Positions 1-9,337 are shown, counted from the stretch's first letter. The stretch: 64,000 nucleotides of DNA from Maniola hyperantus (GCF_902806685.2 NC_048537.1:17754720-17818719); one strand, 5' to 3'. A program made the numbers and translations. Notes: generated by a model not told the origin, from the letters alone.

Positions 1-125
1 CCCATAGTTAGCGACCATGTCTCGGATCCATATGTCATCACTAGCAACACGCACTGCTCGAAGTTTGGTTTTCAAGCACTAAGGAATTTTGGACAAGAAG
101 AAATCTCGAAGCTGTTTAATGCTAG
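1..125 (-). pseudogene. RTE-type non-LTR reverse transcriptase, C-terminal fragment
   Basis: Read on the minus strand, the first ~100 bases encode a peptide containing VMTYGSETWSLTMG, the conserved segment that follows the RT domain in insect RTE-type non-LTR retrotransposons. The same segment recurs at 43.47-43.56 kb on the plus strand, fused to the rest of an RTE C-terminus. The fragment is cut by the window edge and has an in-frame stop or frameshift on the other side, so it is a dead piece. RTE clade is inferred from the motif; a Repbase search would settle the family. Confidence 0.6.
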
Positions 126-984
126 GTAATTATACCCTAGACGTTTAAAAAACCCTTTGTTAACAAACTCCTTTGACCGATTCGTCTGTTAGAGTTTGTA
201 AATTACAGAAAGTTGTCGGTTTTCAAGAAAATTATACCTACCGTGAAGTCGGAGCGAGAATCGGTCGAGTTATTACAAAAGATGATTGCTTAAACGGGGT
301 TAAAAGGTCAGGCGGGCTTTTTTCGTAACTTTTAATGGGAGTTTATTATTTTTCAACCCGTTGTAAATTTTGTTGGTAACTAAGTAATTACTATCAAAGT
401 TGTACTTGTAAAATAATAACTAACTTAATAATAAATAAATAACTTGTAAAAAAACTTTTCCATTTTCAAAGCGTTTTTTGATTAAGTATTAGCCATTTTT
501 TGAATATTAAAAAATTAAAAACCCATTATATTAATTTTCTTTCACATTTCTACCTGAAAAAAAGTAAAATGTATTAGCTTCTTCCTTTGCTTTGCCCATT
601 TTTAATTCAAAGCAACATATTCAGTTAACTGTGTTTTTATTTAAGTATCTAGTAATGATTAGAGATAGGTACCTATTTTAGTAAATATTTTTAAGATCGG
701 TTTAACTTTTCATAGGTATTTTAATCTTAAGTAGTTAATAAAACGACCAAGATGTATCCCACAGCTTTTAGTTAAAACCATCTTAAAAAGTTTATTTTAA
801 GCATACCTACATTCATGGTTATACCTACTTAACATAAAAGCTGTGACAGTTAAATTTTACGTCGTTAGAAAAGTAGAAGAGTTTACAGTTTACAGTTTAC
901 AGTTTACACTCCAGTGTAAGATGACAATTATAACATGCGGGCGAGTAAAATGTTTTTTGGACCACACACAATAGTGTTAGGCAA
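126..984. other. AT-rich stretch without recognisable gene
   Basis: No gene or repeat family recognised. The only local structure is a short tandem of GTTTACA (about four units, 882-907). The rest is AT-rich DNA with frequent stops in all frames. Confidence 0.5.
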
Positions 985-1123
985 TAGATAAGAATAGAAT
1001 AGAATATATTTTTATTCAAGTAGACTTATTACAAGTGCTTTTGAATCGTTAGCTAGTTTAATTTACCACTGGTTCGGTATGCCGTTCCTACCGAGAAGAA
1101 TCAGCAAGACACTCGGCGATAGC
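985..1123 (-). mobile_element. Non-LTR retrotransposon 3' end, 5'-truncated
   Basis: On the minus strand this reads a short coding tail (SRSERHSEPVVN-like) followed by an AT-rich end with a repeated ATTCT tail. A second copy with the same end lies at 54.27-54.40 kb in the same orientation. Shared 3' end plus variable 5' truncation is typical of LINE insertion. Clade not determined. Confidence 0.55.
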
Positions 1124-1139
1124 TTTTGACTTTTGCCAT

Positions 1140-1332
1140 AAAAATATACTATCTAACAAAGATTAATTTACCAAGTGGGATATCATATGAAAGGGCTTTG
1201 ACCTGCACATTCTACAGATTTTTATTTATTTCTATGTATAATAGTTTTTGATTTATCGTATAAAATGCCGAAAAAATACGACTGTAGTACGGAACCCTCG
1301 GTGCGCGAGACTGACTCGCGCTTGGCAGATTT
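1140..1332 (+). mobile_element. F1 repeat, 3' half
   Basis: Contains the F1 segment 'GGATATCATATGAAAGGGCT' and ends with TACGGAACCCTCGGTGCGCG and 'GACTCGCGCTTGGCAGATTT'. The AGGGTTCCGTAC half is missing. Full-length relatives are at 17.32, 22.48 and 57.09 kb. Confidence 0.6.
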
Positions 1333-1475
1333 TTTTATTCCAAGATAACTCTTTTCATTATGTGATTAATGGAAAGGAGTCATGACCTTCAGCAATGAAA
1401 ATAAAGAAAGAAAAGGAAGAAAATAAGTTTATTTACTAAACTGTGCCACACGTGGCATCTTATAACTAAGAGCTG

Positions 1476-1674
1476 GTTATTCCGGCGCTTCTTCCACCTG
1501 AGAAAGGCCCGATGTGTGCGGTCGGCCAATCAGATAAAAAAAAATCACGTGATAATATTTTCACGTCATTTATTATGAATCTGATTGGTTGACTGAACAC
1601 ATCTCTCCTCTCCGCTTAGGTGGAGACAAGGCCTCAAGCTCAACGTGCTTCAAGCAGAAGAAACGCCGGAATAC
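1476..1674. mobile_element. Palindromic MITE-like element
   Basis: Outer arms 'TTATTCCGGCGCTTCTT' (from 1477) and 'AAGAAACGCCGGAATA' (to 1671) are inverted repeats. Inner matching arms share CCACCT, GATGTGT and CCAATCAGAT. The left arm is shorter, so one arm has a deletion. No transposase frame. Confidence 0.5.
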
Positions 1675-1701
1675 GAGTATAAAGAAAGACCACTGTTACC
1701 A

Positions 1702-2014
1702 ATCATCATCATCATGATCAACCCATCACCGGCTCACTACAGAGCACGGGTCTCCTCTCAGAGTGAGAAGGGTTTGGGCTATAGTCTACCACGCTGGCCA
1801 TGTGCGGATTGGTATACTTCAAACACCTTCGAGAACGTTATGGACAACTCTAAGGCATGCAGGTTTCCTCACGGTGTTTTCCTTCACCGTTAAAGCAAGT
1901 GATATTTAATTAATTTAAACGCACATAACTCCGAAAAGTTAGAGGTGCGGGCCCGGGATCGAACCCCCGACCTCCGATTAGAAGGTGGAGGTCCTAACCA
2001 CTAGGCTATCACAG
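1702..2014 (-). mobile_element. tRNA-derived SINE (SINE-M), near full length
   Basis: On the minus strand the element starts with a tRNA-like head (AGCCTAGTGGTTAGGAC as A-box region, GGGTTCGATCCCGG as B box), continues through a body containing 'ATCACTTGCTTTAACGGTGA', and ends in GATGGGTTGATCATGATGATG, a (ATG)n tail. It resembles the Metulj-type SINEs described in butterflies; that name is recalled, not checked. The 82-codon frame at 1645-1893 is an accident of this repeat. Confidence 0.8.
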
Positions 2015-2486
2015 TTTCAACCATTACCAATGGTTTTCAATGTTCCTCAACGGATCCTTCATGAAATATGATAAGTGATAACGCGATGAAATGAGCGGGA
2101 ATTGAATTAAACCGGGAAGGGTTCATTGGGGAGAGAGAGTGCTCGCGCGTTGCGGAAATTCATTAATTTGGTAATTACTCTTCACCATTATCATTATATT
2201 ATTATGACGAGTCGATTAATAACCAGGCGTTTATTTGTTGCAAACTTTTCTCGCAACGATTTCATGAATTTAGGTTTTTTAAAGGTTTAGGCCCAGGTAG
2301 TTTGAGCTTACGTTGATGACTTGATATGCCGCTTGGTCAGTTTGTCCTTTTATGTAATACTGGGCAATGCATGCGATTTTTTCGCATATTTAGGTTGTTT
2401 AAAAACCACGTGAAAACTCTTTGATTTTCCGGGATACAATAGTCTATGTCCGTTTCCAAGTTGCAAGTTTCCTCTGTACCAAAATC
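2015..2486. other. Mostly unique; small Helitron-like fragment
   Basis: No gene seen. Positions 2395-2465 resemble the minus-strand interior of an H3 Helitron-like element (AACTCTTTGATTTTCCGGGA). Both ends are missing. The rest has no recognisable feature. Confidence 0.45.
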
Positions 2487-2798
2487 AAAGTCAAATTATT
2501 TATTCAGAATAGGTAACATGTTCCACTTACTGATGGTCAAAATTGTTCATTTTAGATGATAAAGTGGTGATAATTTATTACGTACTTAAAACTAAAGCTA
2601 CGAGGGTTTCAAACGCGCTCAAGTCTGAGAAGAGCCCACAACAAACTCAGCCGGGTATTCTTTTTACTATCACCACTTTACAAAATCACTTAAACTTATT
2701 AATAATTATCACCACTATATCTTAGAAATCCAACATCTGACCATCAAAAAGAGTTATTAATTACCTATTTTGAATAAATCATTTGACTTTTGACTTTA
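2487..2798. repeat. Foldback repeat with AAAGTCAAA ends
   Basis: Begins AAAGTCAAATTATTTATTCA and ends TGAATAAATCATTTGACTTT, an inverted repeat. The inner arms (GGTCAAAATTGTTC... versus ...ACATCTGACCATC) also match in inverse. The core 'CTAAAGCTACGAGGGTTTCA' is shared with 48.48, 52.26 and 61.14 kb. Only this copy carries both inverted ends clearly. It could be a MITE or two retrotransposon 3' ends joined head to head. Confidence 0.55.
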
Positions 2799-2916
2799 TT
2801 AGAACATATCACTATTCCCAAGCTTTCGTTGAAAGCGATTAACAGATGGGCCGTGAAAATATCACAGATAGATAGACAATCTGACACACTTTCCCACTTA
2901 TAATATCAGCTTGGAC

Positions 2917-3022
2917 TAGCCGACAAAGTGTCATATGGGTATGAGTGTCAGAGACAAGGCTCTACAAAGATGAAATGTCATTCTAAGGGCCGATGTTCAT
3001 CACTTTCGGTCGCGTACTGTAC
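2917..3022. mobile_element. MITE-C, 5'-truncated copy
   Basis: Matches the right two thirds of the palindromic element at 7.12-7.29 kb, ending 'CACTTTCGGTCGCGTACTGT'. The left arm is missing. Confidence 0.5.
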
Positions 3023-3285
3023 TCTGATTATGAAATATTGAATTTCTAAGCCATAACCGAAGTATTTACTTGTTTACAAAGCATTTTTGATCAATTTTCA
3101 ATTTCCTCCATTGCTTAGCCTTTGAGAATCTAAGGGAATTACTTCCGACGCTTTCTAGGAAGTTATTCTGTAAATATGGAACTCGACGGCCCTTTGATAG
3201 CGACTGACTTACTGCTTCTGTAATTTCATTTCTCCCGTCACCTATAGGCCGTGAGCTTGTGAACTCGAATCGAACGTTGCCTATA

Positions 3286-3374
3286 GTACGCGACAGGTTG
3301 AGATGGCAATCGGGGTATGAGGCGGGTGTGCGGGGGCGTCTCCACCCCGATTGCCGTCTCGACTTGACGCGTAC
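3286..3374. mobile_element. Small MITE with 30 bp TIRs
   Basis: 89 bp element. Left end GTACGCGACAGGTTGAGATG plus GCAATCGGGG, right end CCCCGATTGCCGTCTCGACT plus TGACGCGTAC, about 30 bp inverted repeats with a few mismatches. A relative lies at 21.85-21.95 kb. Confidence 0.65.
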
Positions 3375-3425
3375 CTACATAGTATATTTACTCGAATGTG
3401 TACAGGATCGTCTACCATGCACAGG

Positions 3426-3517
3426 CACATGGCCAGCGTGGTAGACTATGGCCAAAACCCTTCTCACTCTGAGAGGAGACCCGTGCTCTGTAGTGAGCCG
3501 GCGATGGGTTGACCATG
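3426..3517 (+). mobile_element. SINE-M 3' fragment
   Basis: Matches the last ~90 bp of SINE-M, including CTTCTCACTCTGAGAGGAGA and GCGATGGGTTGACCATG. The tRNA-like head is absent. Confidence 0.65.
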
Positions 3518-3576
3518 TACAGGATCGGTTGACTCGCCTCGGTTTTGCTCAGGCAAGTCTGAAAATCTTTTTTACG

Positions 3577-3791
3577 TTTTTAAGGTCCCGTTTTTAAGGG
3601 TGCCAACGGAACCCTGTTACTAAAGTCTCCGCTGTTCGTCCGTCCGTCTGTCTGCCAGCGGGCCGTATCTCGAATCCCGTATCTGAACTGTAGGGTAGAG
3701 TCTTGAAATTTTCACAGAATATGTATCTCTATTGTAGCTATAACAACAAATAATAAACATTTCAAAATGGCCGCCGTGAAAATCAGTACCC
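3577..3791 (+). mobile_element. F2 repeat, truncated by a Helitron-like element
   Basis: Begins with a decayed AGGGTTCCGTGCCC end, then 'CTCCGCTGTTCGTCCGTCCG', the 'TTGAAATTTTCACAGAATAT' block and 'AAAATGGCCGCCGTGAAAAT'. The far end (ACTCGCACTTGGCCGG) is missing and the H2 element begins at once, so H2 inserted into or beside F2. Confidence 0.6.
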
Positions 3792-4000
3792 TTATTATAA
3801 ATATGAAAGTGTGTTTCTTTGTTGGTTTGTCCTTCAATCACGTCGCAGCGGAGCAACGGATTGACGTGGTTATTTGCATGGGTATAGTTTAAGACCTGGA
3901 GAGTGACATGGGCTACTTTTTATCCCGGAAAATCAAAGAGTTCCCAGGGGATTTTTAAAAACCTAAATCCACGCGTACGAAGGCGCGGGCATCAGCTAGT
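3792..4000 (+). mobile_element. Helitron-like element H2
   Basis: Starts TTATTATAAATATGAAAGTG and ends GGGCATCAGCTAG/T. CTAG before T, with a small GC-rich hairpin just upstream, is what non-autonomous Helitrons show (known biology; Lep1-type elements of Lepidoptera are the likely relatives). No RepHel coding. A 43 bp minisatellite begins at the next base. Confidence 0.65.
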
Positions 4001-4258
4001 ATTTTATACAGTTGGCGTTTGCATCTACATACTTATCTAAACTATTTTATACAGTTGGCGTTTGTATCTACATACTTATCTAAACTATTTTATACAGTTG
4101 GCGTTTGCATCTACATACTTATCTAAACTATTTTATACAGTTGGCGTTTGCATCTACATACTTATCTAAACTATTTTATACAGTTGGCGTTTGCATCTAC
4201 ATACTTATCTAAACTATTTTATACAGTTGGCGTTTGCATCTACATACTTATCTAAACT
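4001..4258. repeat. Minisatellite, 6 x 43 bp
   Basis: Six head-to-tail copies of a 43 bp unit starting ATTTTATACAGTTGGCGTTT at 4001, 4044, 4087, 4130, 4173 and 4216. Only one substitution is evident (GTATC for GCATC in unit 2). The array abuts the 3' terminus of the H2 element. Confidence 0.95.
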
Positions 4259-4305
4259 ATTTTGATTCACTATGGGCCATTAATGGGGACTTATAATAGG
4301 TTTAA

Positions 4306-4538
4306 GCTACAGTAGTGGTGCTTACCTCATGGTTAAGACGTCGGCCTCGTATTCGGGAGGTTAGGGGTTCGATTCCGGGCATGCAACTCTAAAGTTATGT
4401 GCATTTTAAGCAATTGTGTTATATCGAAGAACATCACGTGAGGCAACCTGCATACTTGAGAGCTCTCCATAATGTTCTGTGTCTCTTCTCACTCTGAGAA
4501 GCGTCGCGTTCTCAGTAGTGAGCCTGCGATGGGTTACG
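4306..4538 (+). mobile_element. SINE-M, tRNA-like head and shortened body
   Basis: Head 'CCTCATGGTTAAGACGTCGG' with B box GGGGTTCGATTCCGGG at about 4365-4380. The body has ACATCACGTGAGGCAACCTG and ends at GCGATGGGTTA. About 40 bp of the body is deleted near 4475. Confidence 0.7.
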
Positions 4539-4902
4539 ACGAGAAAACTCCATTTGAGAAATATTCCGCGTTGTTTGTTTCTGCAAGTAGGTAGGGGTAT
4601 TGTTAACATTTCGACGCGCCATCTTTCATTGTCAGCGGCAAATGAAGAGACTTTTCAATTAATTCATCGTTATCTCGCGCCTGCTATGAGAGAGGAGAGA
4701 GGAAATATTATAAGTACTCCGATTTCAATGTGAAATGCAAAAACAATGTGAAGCACTCCCGTGTATTGGTTGAGGAATGAGTCAAAATTGTTTTTGAGTA
4801 ATGAATTTGTGTTTACAAGTTGACAAGGAAATTGTCTTAAAAACATTATTGTAATGGTCCATAACAAATGGCTTTCGGTTCAATTTTTTTATTTATTTAA
4901 TT
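4539..4902. other. No recognisable feature
   Basis: AT-rich DNA. The overlapping short frames on both strands show no family features. Nothing supportable. Confidence 0.4.
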
Positions 4903-5133
4903 TGGATACAAGTTAGCCCTTAACTGCAATCTCACCTGGTGGCAAGTGATGATGCAGTCCAAGATGGTAGCAGGCACACCTGGAAGGGGTATGGCAGTTT
5001 TTTTATTAATAAATAAATAAATAAATAATCTTTATTTTGTCAGACAACATTAAACCCATTGGACCCCTTTGGTTTCTACACGGCATCGTACCGGAACGCT
5101 AAATCGCTTGGCGGCATGGCCTTTGCCGTTAGG
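4903..5133 (-). mobile_element. SINE-G copy with a tiny nested retrotransposon tail
   Basis: Minus-strand copy of the SINE intact at 31.83-32.15 kb: it has AAGTTAGCCCTTAACTGCAA, the 'GGTATGGCAGTTTTT' block and CATCGTACCGGAACGCTAAA. The tRNA-like head is lost. Positions ~5011-5048 interrupt it with (TAAA)n plus TAATCTTTATTTTGTCAGAC, flanked by ATTAA on both sides. Confidence 0.7.
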
Positions 5134-5154
5134 GTAATAAATAAATACATAGGT

Positions 5155-5300
5155 ATTTCAGGGTTTATACAAATTAAACCTCCAAGGGGTTAAATAGGGG
5201 ATGAAAGTTTGTATGAAAGTCCGTCATTTTCAAGTTAAATCAATAAACATTGGTATTTGTTGTAAGTAGTTCTTGTTTCAGATTTTTTGGAAAGTCAGTA
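5155..5300 (+). mobile_element. H1-variant fragment
   Basis: Contains 'GGGGTTAAATAGGGGATGAA', GTATGAAAGTCCGTCATTTT and 'TTGGTATTTG', shared with 30.53-30.78 kb and 27.5-27.7 kb. 5' part missing. Confidence 0.5.
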
Positions 5301-5332
5301 AATAACGATAAATTATAACGGTGACGACATAG

Positions 5333-5539
5333 TTATTATAAATGCGAAAGTGTGTTTGTTTGTAGGTTGGTGCTTCAATCCCGTCGCAACGGTGCAACGG
5401 ATTGACGTAATTTTTTTCCATATAGATAAAGACCTAGAGAGTGACATAGGCTACTTTTTATACCGGAAAATCAAAGAGTTCCCACGGGATTTTTATAAAA
5501 CCTATTTCCAAGCGGACGAAGTCGCGGGCATCAGCTAGT
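5333..5539 (+). mobile_element. Helitron-like element H2, full length
   Basis: Starts TTATTATAAATGCGAAAGTG, has CCCGTCGCAACGGTGCAACG and GACCTAGAGAGTGACATAGG, and ends 'GCGGGCATCAGCTAG' then T. Both ends present; close in sequence to the copy at 29.41-29.62 kb. Confidence 0.7.
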
Positions 5540-5860
5540 AAATTATATTGCCAGCAAAAACAGATTTCTTTGAAAACTAGATTTTCCCAATCACATTGTG
5601 TACCTACGAATATATTTGTTTTCAGTTCCCAGTGGGCTGACAATGAAAGATTGTGCGCGTCCAAATGTAAAACAATATTCATAAAACCGTCGAAACTAAC
5701 CGAAGCCATTTATCCAGATCAAATAACATTCCGAGCGAAGGCTTTTGTCGAAACTCCATTAACTAAATTAACAAGTCATTTCTATGTGTTGTTTGACTTG
5801 TGTACGTTTGTTAATGGTTTGTTATACTTAGTTGTGGGAGAAGAGACCAGTATACATGAA
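5540..5860 (+). other. Unrecognised open frame after a splice-acceptor-like site
   Basis: An open frame of 109 codons (5570-5899) spans this stretch. At 5616-5625 there is TTGTTTTCAG, a good 3' splice-site consensus, after which the frame reads SSQWADNERLCASKCK and stays open for about 80 codons before entering the H4 repeat at 5861. I do not recognise the protein and see no GTAAGT-type donor before the repeat. It could be a decayed exon or chance. Confidence 0.2.
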
Positions 5861-6140
5861 ACTAGCGACCCGGCTCGGCTTCGCATGGGTGCAATGTAGA
5901 TACTAATGTGGTGTCATTGAGGTGTATTTGCCTCGGAAACTCTTAAATGATGAGGATTTTTTCCGACCTAATTCACATTACTTCAATTTCTCTAGGCATC
6001 TCTAATTTTTTGAGAATTAAACTATAGCTATAAACCTTCCTCTTGAATCACTCTATCTATTAAAATCCGTTGCGTAGTTTAAAAGATCTACGCGTTCATA
6101 CCTACAGCTACATACGTACAGACGCGGGAAGCGACTTTAT
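5861..6140 (-). mobile_element. Helitron-like element H4
   Basis: Starts ACTAGCGACCCGGCTCGGCT and contains 'CATTGAGGTGTATTTGCCTC', 'CTTGAATCACTCTATCTATT' and 'TTAAAAGATCTACGCGTTCA'. The same layout is at 60.79-61.10 kb. The CTAG end at the left puts the Helitron 3' end on the minus strand. Confidence 0.55.
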
Positions 6141-6149
6141 TTTGTACTA

Positions 6150-6245
6150 TGTAGAATAAAAAAATAAAATAAATAAAAATCTTTTTATTCGAATAAACTT
6201 TTACAAGTACTTTCGAATAGAGTACTGTAGAGATAAGAAAATCAC
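6150..6245 (-). mobile_element. Non-LTR 3' tail fragment
   Basis: Contains (AAATAA)n next to 'TTATTCGAATAAACTTTTAC' and 'AAGTACTTTCGAATAGAGTA', resembling the 3' ends at 0.99 and 54.3 kb. Too short to assign. Confidence 0.4.
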
Positions 6246-6251
6246 TATAGT

Positions 6252-6421
6252 CCGTACCAAATGAGTTCTCATGCGCCATTTTAACTTTGCAAATATGAAG
6301 ATTTTGATTGATTGATTTGTGTGTAGTTTCTATGTGTAAAAGTACGGTTCACCTTTAAAATCGTACTTTTGACATGACATACACACAGTTAAAATGCCTC
6401 GTGAGAACTCATTTTGTGCAC
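6252..6421. mobile_element. Palindromic MITE-like element
   Basis: Arms ACCAAATGAGTTCTCATGCG plus CCATTTTAACT (6257-6288) and AGTTAAAATGCCTCGTGAGA plus ACTCATTTTGTGCA (6388-6421) are inverted repeats. An inner pair (AAAAGTACG/CGTACTTTT, GTGTGTA/ACACAC) extends the foldback to a short loop. No second copy in the window. Confidence 0.55.
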
Positions 6422-6429
6422 ATTATATT

Positions 6430-6600
6430 CATCTCTACCCGTATTGTGTTGATTGGTTGGTTTATTGGTTTGTCCCTCAATCAGACCGTAATGGAATAAA
6501 TAACGAATCGGCATGATTTTTTGCATGGACAATGGGCATAGTTAAAAACCTGGAGAGTGACATAGGCTACTTTTTATCTCGGAGCGGAGGATCTAGTCGT
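6430..6600 (+). mobile_element. Degenerate H2 Helitron-like copy
   Basis: Has TTGGTTTGTCCCTCAATCAG, 'ACCTGGAGAGTGACATAGGC' and a corrupted start. The CGCGGGCATCAGCTAG terminus is missing. Confidence 0.5.
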
Positions 6601-6636
6601 GATTTTACAATCCATACCTACTAATATATACTTCCA

Positions 6637-6793
6637 TACTAATATTATAAATGCGAAAGTGTGTCTGTCTGCTAGCTTTTCACGGCCCAACAGTTTAACC
6701 GATTTTGATGAAATTTGGTACAGAGTTAGCTTACATCCCGGGGAAGGACACAGGCTTTTATTGCGGAAAATTAAAGAGTTCAAACCAAAGTGA
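6637..6793 (+). mobile_element. Helitron-like element H3, 3'-truncated
   Basis: Starts 'ACTAATATTATAAATGCGAA', then GCTAGCTTTTCACGGCCCAA and 'GATGAAATTTGGTACAGAGT', ending within 'GGAAAATTAAAGAGTTCAAA'. The CTAG end is absent. Confidence 0.55.
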
Positions 6794-7116
6794 ATAAACC
6801 TGGGTGAATCAAGTCTACGCGCGGTACCATTTCATTCGTTCATTCATTCATTACTCAGAGCTTTGCATAGAAAAAGCATCGCAACATTTACGACTATAAC
6901 GAGAAAGCATCGTGTTGCAGAAGTTTTTTAAGTTAATTGTAATAATACCATGTAGCAAATAATATAAATTAAGTTTTGTCCACTAGTTGTCCCTAACAGT
7001 TAATTGTATTTTGCGGACATTGTCGTAAACACAAGCGGTTAATTTAATTAGTTACGGCCCTTTAACCCGACAGAGCACGAAGCTTAGTGCAAATTACTTT
7101 ACTACCAGCTAAGATG
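6794..7116. other. No gene; short (ATTC)n
   Basis: Unassigned DNA. The only structure is a short TTCATTCGTTCATTCATTCA microsatellite near 6833-6853. Confidence 0.4.
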
Positions 7117-7118
7117 TA

Positions 7119-7294
7119 CAGTACGCCGTCGAAAGTAATGTACATCGGCCTTTAGAATGACATTTCGGCTTTGTAGAGCGTTGTCTCTGTCACTCATACC
7201 TATGTGACATTTTGTCGATCTCAACGACAGAGACAGTGCTCTACAAGCTATCTCCTTCTAAAGGTCGATGTACATTACTTTTGGCCGCGTACGG
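7119..7294. mobile_element. MITE-C, full-length palindromic copy
   Basis: Left arm from 7121 GTACGCCGTCGAAAGTAATG, then TACATCGGCC; right arm GGTCGATGTACATTACTTTT, then GGCCGCGTAC. Inner arms (TTGTCTCTGTCACTC versus GACAGAGACAGTGCTC) pair too. Relatives at 2.92, 45.41 and 60.49 kb. Confidence 0.65.
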
Positions 7295-7302
7295 TACCTA
7301 TT

Positions 7303-7519
7303 ATATCTATATACATAAAAAGGAAGAGGTAACTGACAGATCTATCAACGCACAGCTCAAACTACTGGACCGATCGGGCTGAAATTTGGCATGCAGATAG
7401 CTATTAAGATGTAGGCATCCGCTAATAAAGGATTTTTGAAAATTCAACCCCTAAGGGGGAGAAAAAGGGGTTTGAAATTTTTGTAGTCCACGCGGACGAA
7501 GTCGCGAGCATAATCTAGT
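7303..7519 (+). mobile_element. Helitron-like element H1, full length
   Basis: Starts TCTATATACATAAAAAGGAA and has ATCTATCAACGCACAGCTCA, GGCTGAAATTTGGCATGCAG, 'AAAATTCAACCCCTAAGGGG' and 'CCACGCGGACGAAGTCGCGA' before the terminal TAATCTAG/T. The GCGGAC-GAA-GTCGCG hairpin near the end and CTAG/T fit a non-autonomous Helitron. Confidence 0.65.
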
Positions 7520-7540
7520 AAGTATTAGGTACAGTACCCA

Positions 7541-7896
7541 TACAGGGTGTAATCAGAACGAAGACAGGTGATAGTACTGATGGTTACTGATACCTATGAC
7601 ACCACAAAAAAAAAAACGCGAAAAAAATAAAAATAAAAGTATGCGATATATTGCGAATAAAACATCTGTCTGATGCTAGGGGTCAAAGGACGTTGCGTAA
7701 GTAGGCCACTCGGAGTCAATGCCGCGTCGTAGGATAGGCATTGACCCGAGTTTTGCACGCTATACATTGCGGGTTTGCAAAATACTACACTACACTAAAA
7801 CTACAAAATGAGGCAAAAAGTTATTAGTATTGGATTGTGTTTAGGTTGTATAACAACAACGCTAAGTTTTTGCTTGTGTTCTGGTTACACCCTGTA
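7541..7896. mobile_element. MITE-D, copy 1 (356 bp)
   Basis: Ends TACAGGGTGTAATCAGAACG and 'TTCTGGTTACACCCTGTA' are inverted repeats. The internal block 'TTTGCACGCTATACATTGCG' is shared with copy 2 at 19.22-19.57 kb. Flanking TACCC/GGGTA extends the palindrome in this copy. TA at both ends suggests a Tc1/mariner-type mobiliser (inference). No transposase. Confidence 0.75.
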
Positions 7897-8535
7897 TGGG
7901 TAGTGTAACTCGTACTTATTTGAGGATTGGCATTTCAGATTTAATCTTTAGGAGATAAATTTCACCCTAAATATTTTCATTCGTGAGCTTAGTTCGAAGC
8001 ATATTTCAGGAGAAATCCCCAGTTAAAAATGTAGGGTGTCCCTTCGGCGGCAGGTGGGCGGTGGCTGGTAACAAGGTTAGCGGAAATGCATAATGGAGCG
8101 GAGAAAATTGTTCTCGAGAATTCGGGAGCAAGCCGCTTCAATATATTATGACGCCCTTCCTTTTATACCTGCGAGTATGTAACGTGAGCATAAACTCCGC
8201 AGACACTTTTGTATTACGAGTTAATAAAAATTTGTTGCGTTGCGCGCCCGTTGGAACGAATCTCCTTTTTAGGGTTTCGTAGCAAACCAGGTAAGCATCT
8301 AGGCTTTACAAGTTAAGTCGAACAACTTGTACTTAGTTTTAGAAAAATGACAAGATAAATACACTAAAGTATATAACGTTGCCATATGATATGTGGCAAA
8401 TCGTACGAACACCGAATAAACGTCTGTGCCTACGAACAAGACCCTAAAACAATTCGGAAAGCGATAAAATATATGATGCTGCAGCACCGCTGACTGAAGT
8501 TAAATAAATAAATATCAAAATCAGTTAATTATTAA
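7897..8535. other. Apparently unique DNA
   Basis: No repeat family or gene recognised. 8030-8280 is richer in GC than its surroundings (GGGTGTCCCTTCGGCGGCAG) and lacks long frames. It could be regulatory or simply single-copy sequence. Confidence 0.35.
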
Positions 8536-8750
8536 ACGGCAATGGCCGTTGGAGCCGGAAAGTCCTTGAGTGGAGACCACGTTTAAGCAAGCGTAGTGTG
8601 GGACGCCCTCCAGCACGATGGACCGACGATAGAGGCTGGCCGGAAGTGGCTGGATGAGGAAGGCTGAGGACCGGGTGTGGTGGCGCTCTTTAGAGAAGGC
8701 CTATGACCAACAGAGGATGTCCACAGGCTGATGATGATGATGATGATGAG
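8536..8750 (+). pseudogene. RTE-type retrotransposon 3' end
   Basis: In the first ~100 bases the plus strand encodes KVLEWRPRLSKRSVGRPPAR then WTDD, the conserved C-terminal stretch of insect RTE ORF2. Frameshifts and stops follow, then an (ATG)n tail at ~8729-8750. The same end occurs at 18.2, 43.7, 49.8 and 55.6 kb. Confidence 0.7.
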
Positions 8751-9329
8751 TTAATTGTTCTGCTGAATTTTGAATTGTGGATATTTAGTTGGATTTGCCT
8801 TGATGATTTTTGAGAGGCAATAAAAGTCACAAAATGAAAAAAAAGTTCTAAGTCTATCTGAAAAAAAAAAACATATTTTCCACTGAAGTTACGAGCAAGA
8901 CCCAAAAAGTACGAATTTCGTACAAAAGTATAGTCATCTACGGAAAGTACAATTAAAGCTACAGTACAAATTACATCACAGATAAGTCTGTAGCTTAATA
9001 ATTATAGTAATGGTTGAAATTCTATTCTATATACACGAGTAAAGAATAAAATGATTATCGTCAGACAAAGGAGTTGACCCTTGAATGTATTCAGAGGGAG
9101 TGTCGGCGAGATATATTAGGCATAATTAATTAATTAATACCCACTACAATGGAGGCCCTCAGCCCTTTCCATTTTATCTTTGTGTAATTAAACAGTTTTA
9201 TAGAGAAAACTCTAGAAATTCGCAATAAGTTAAGACTAGGTAGTAAAACTAATAGCCTTTTACTCCACTACCATGTATTAGTACATAATTATGAAGGGAT
9301 AATAGGAACTGACATAAGTTCTATCGCCT
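8751..9329. other. No gene; AT-rich
   Basis: Nothing assigned. A short (TTAA)n run lies near 9123-9141. Small frames here have no recognisable content. Confidence 0.4.
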
Positions 9330-9337
9330 CTACAATC

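Noticed and set aside
4001..4258. CRISPR array
   Set aside because: Units are contiguous 43 bp repeats without variable spacers; eukaryotic minisatellite.
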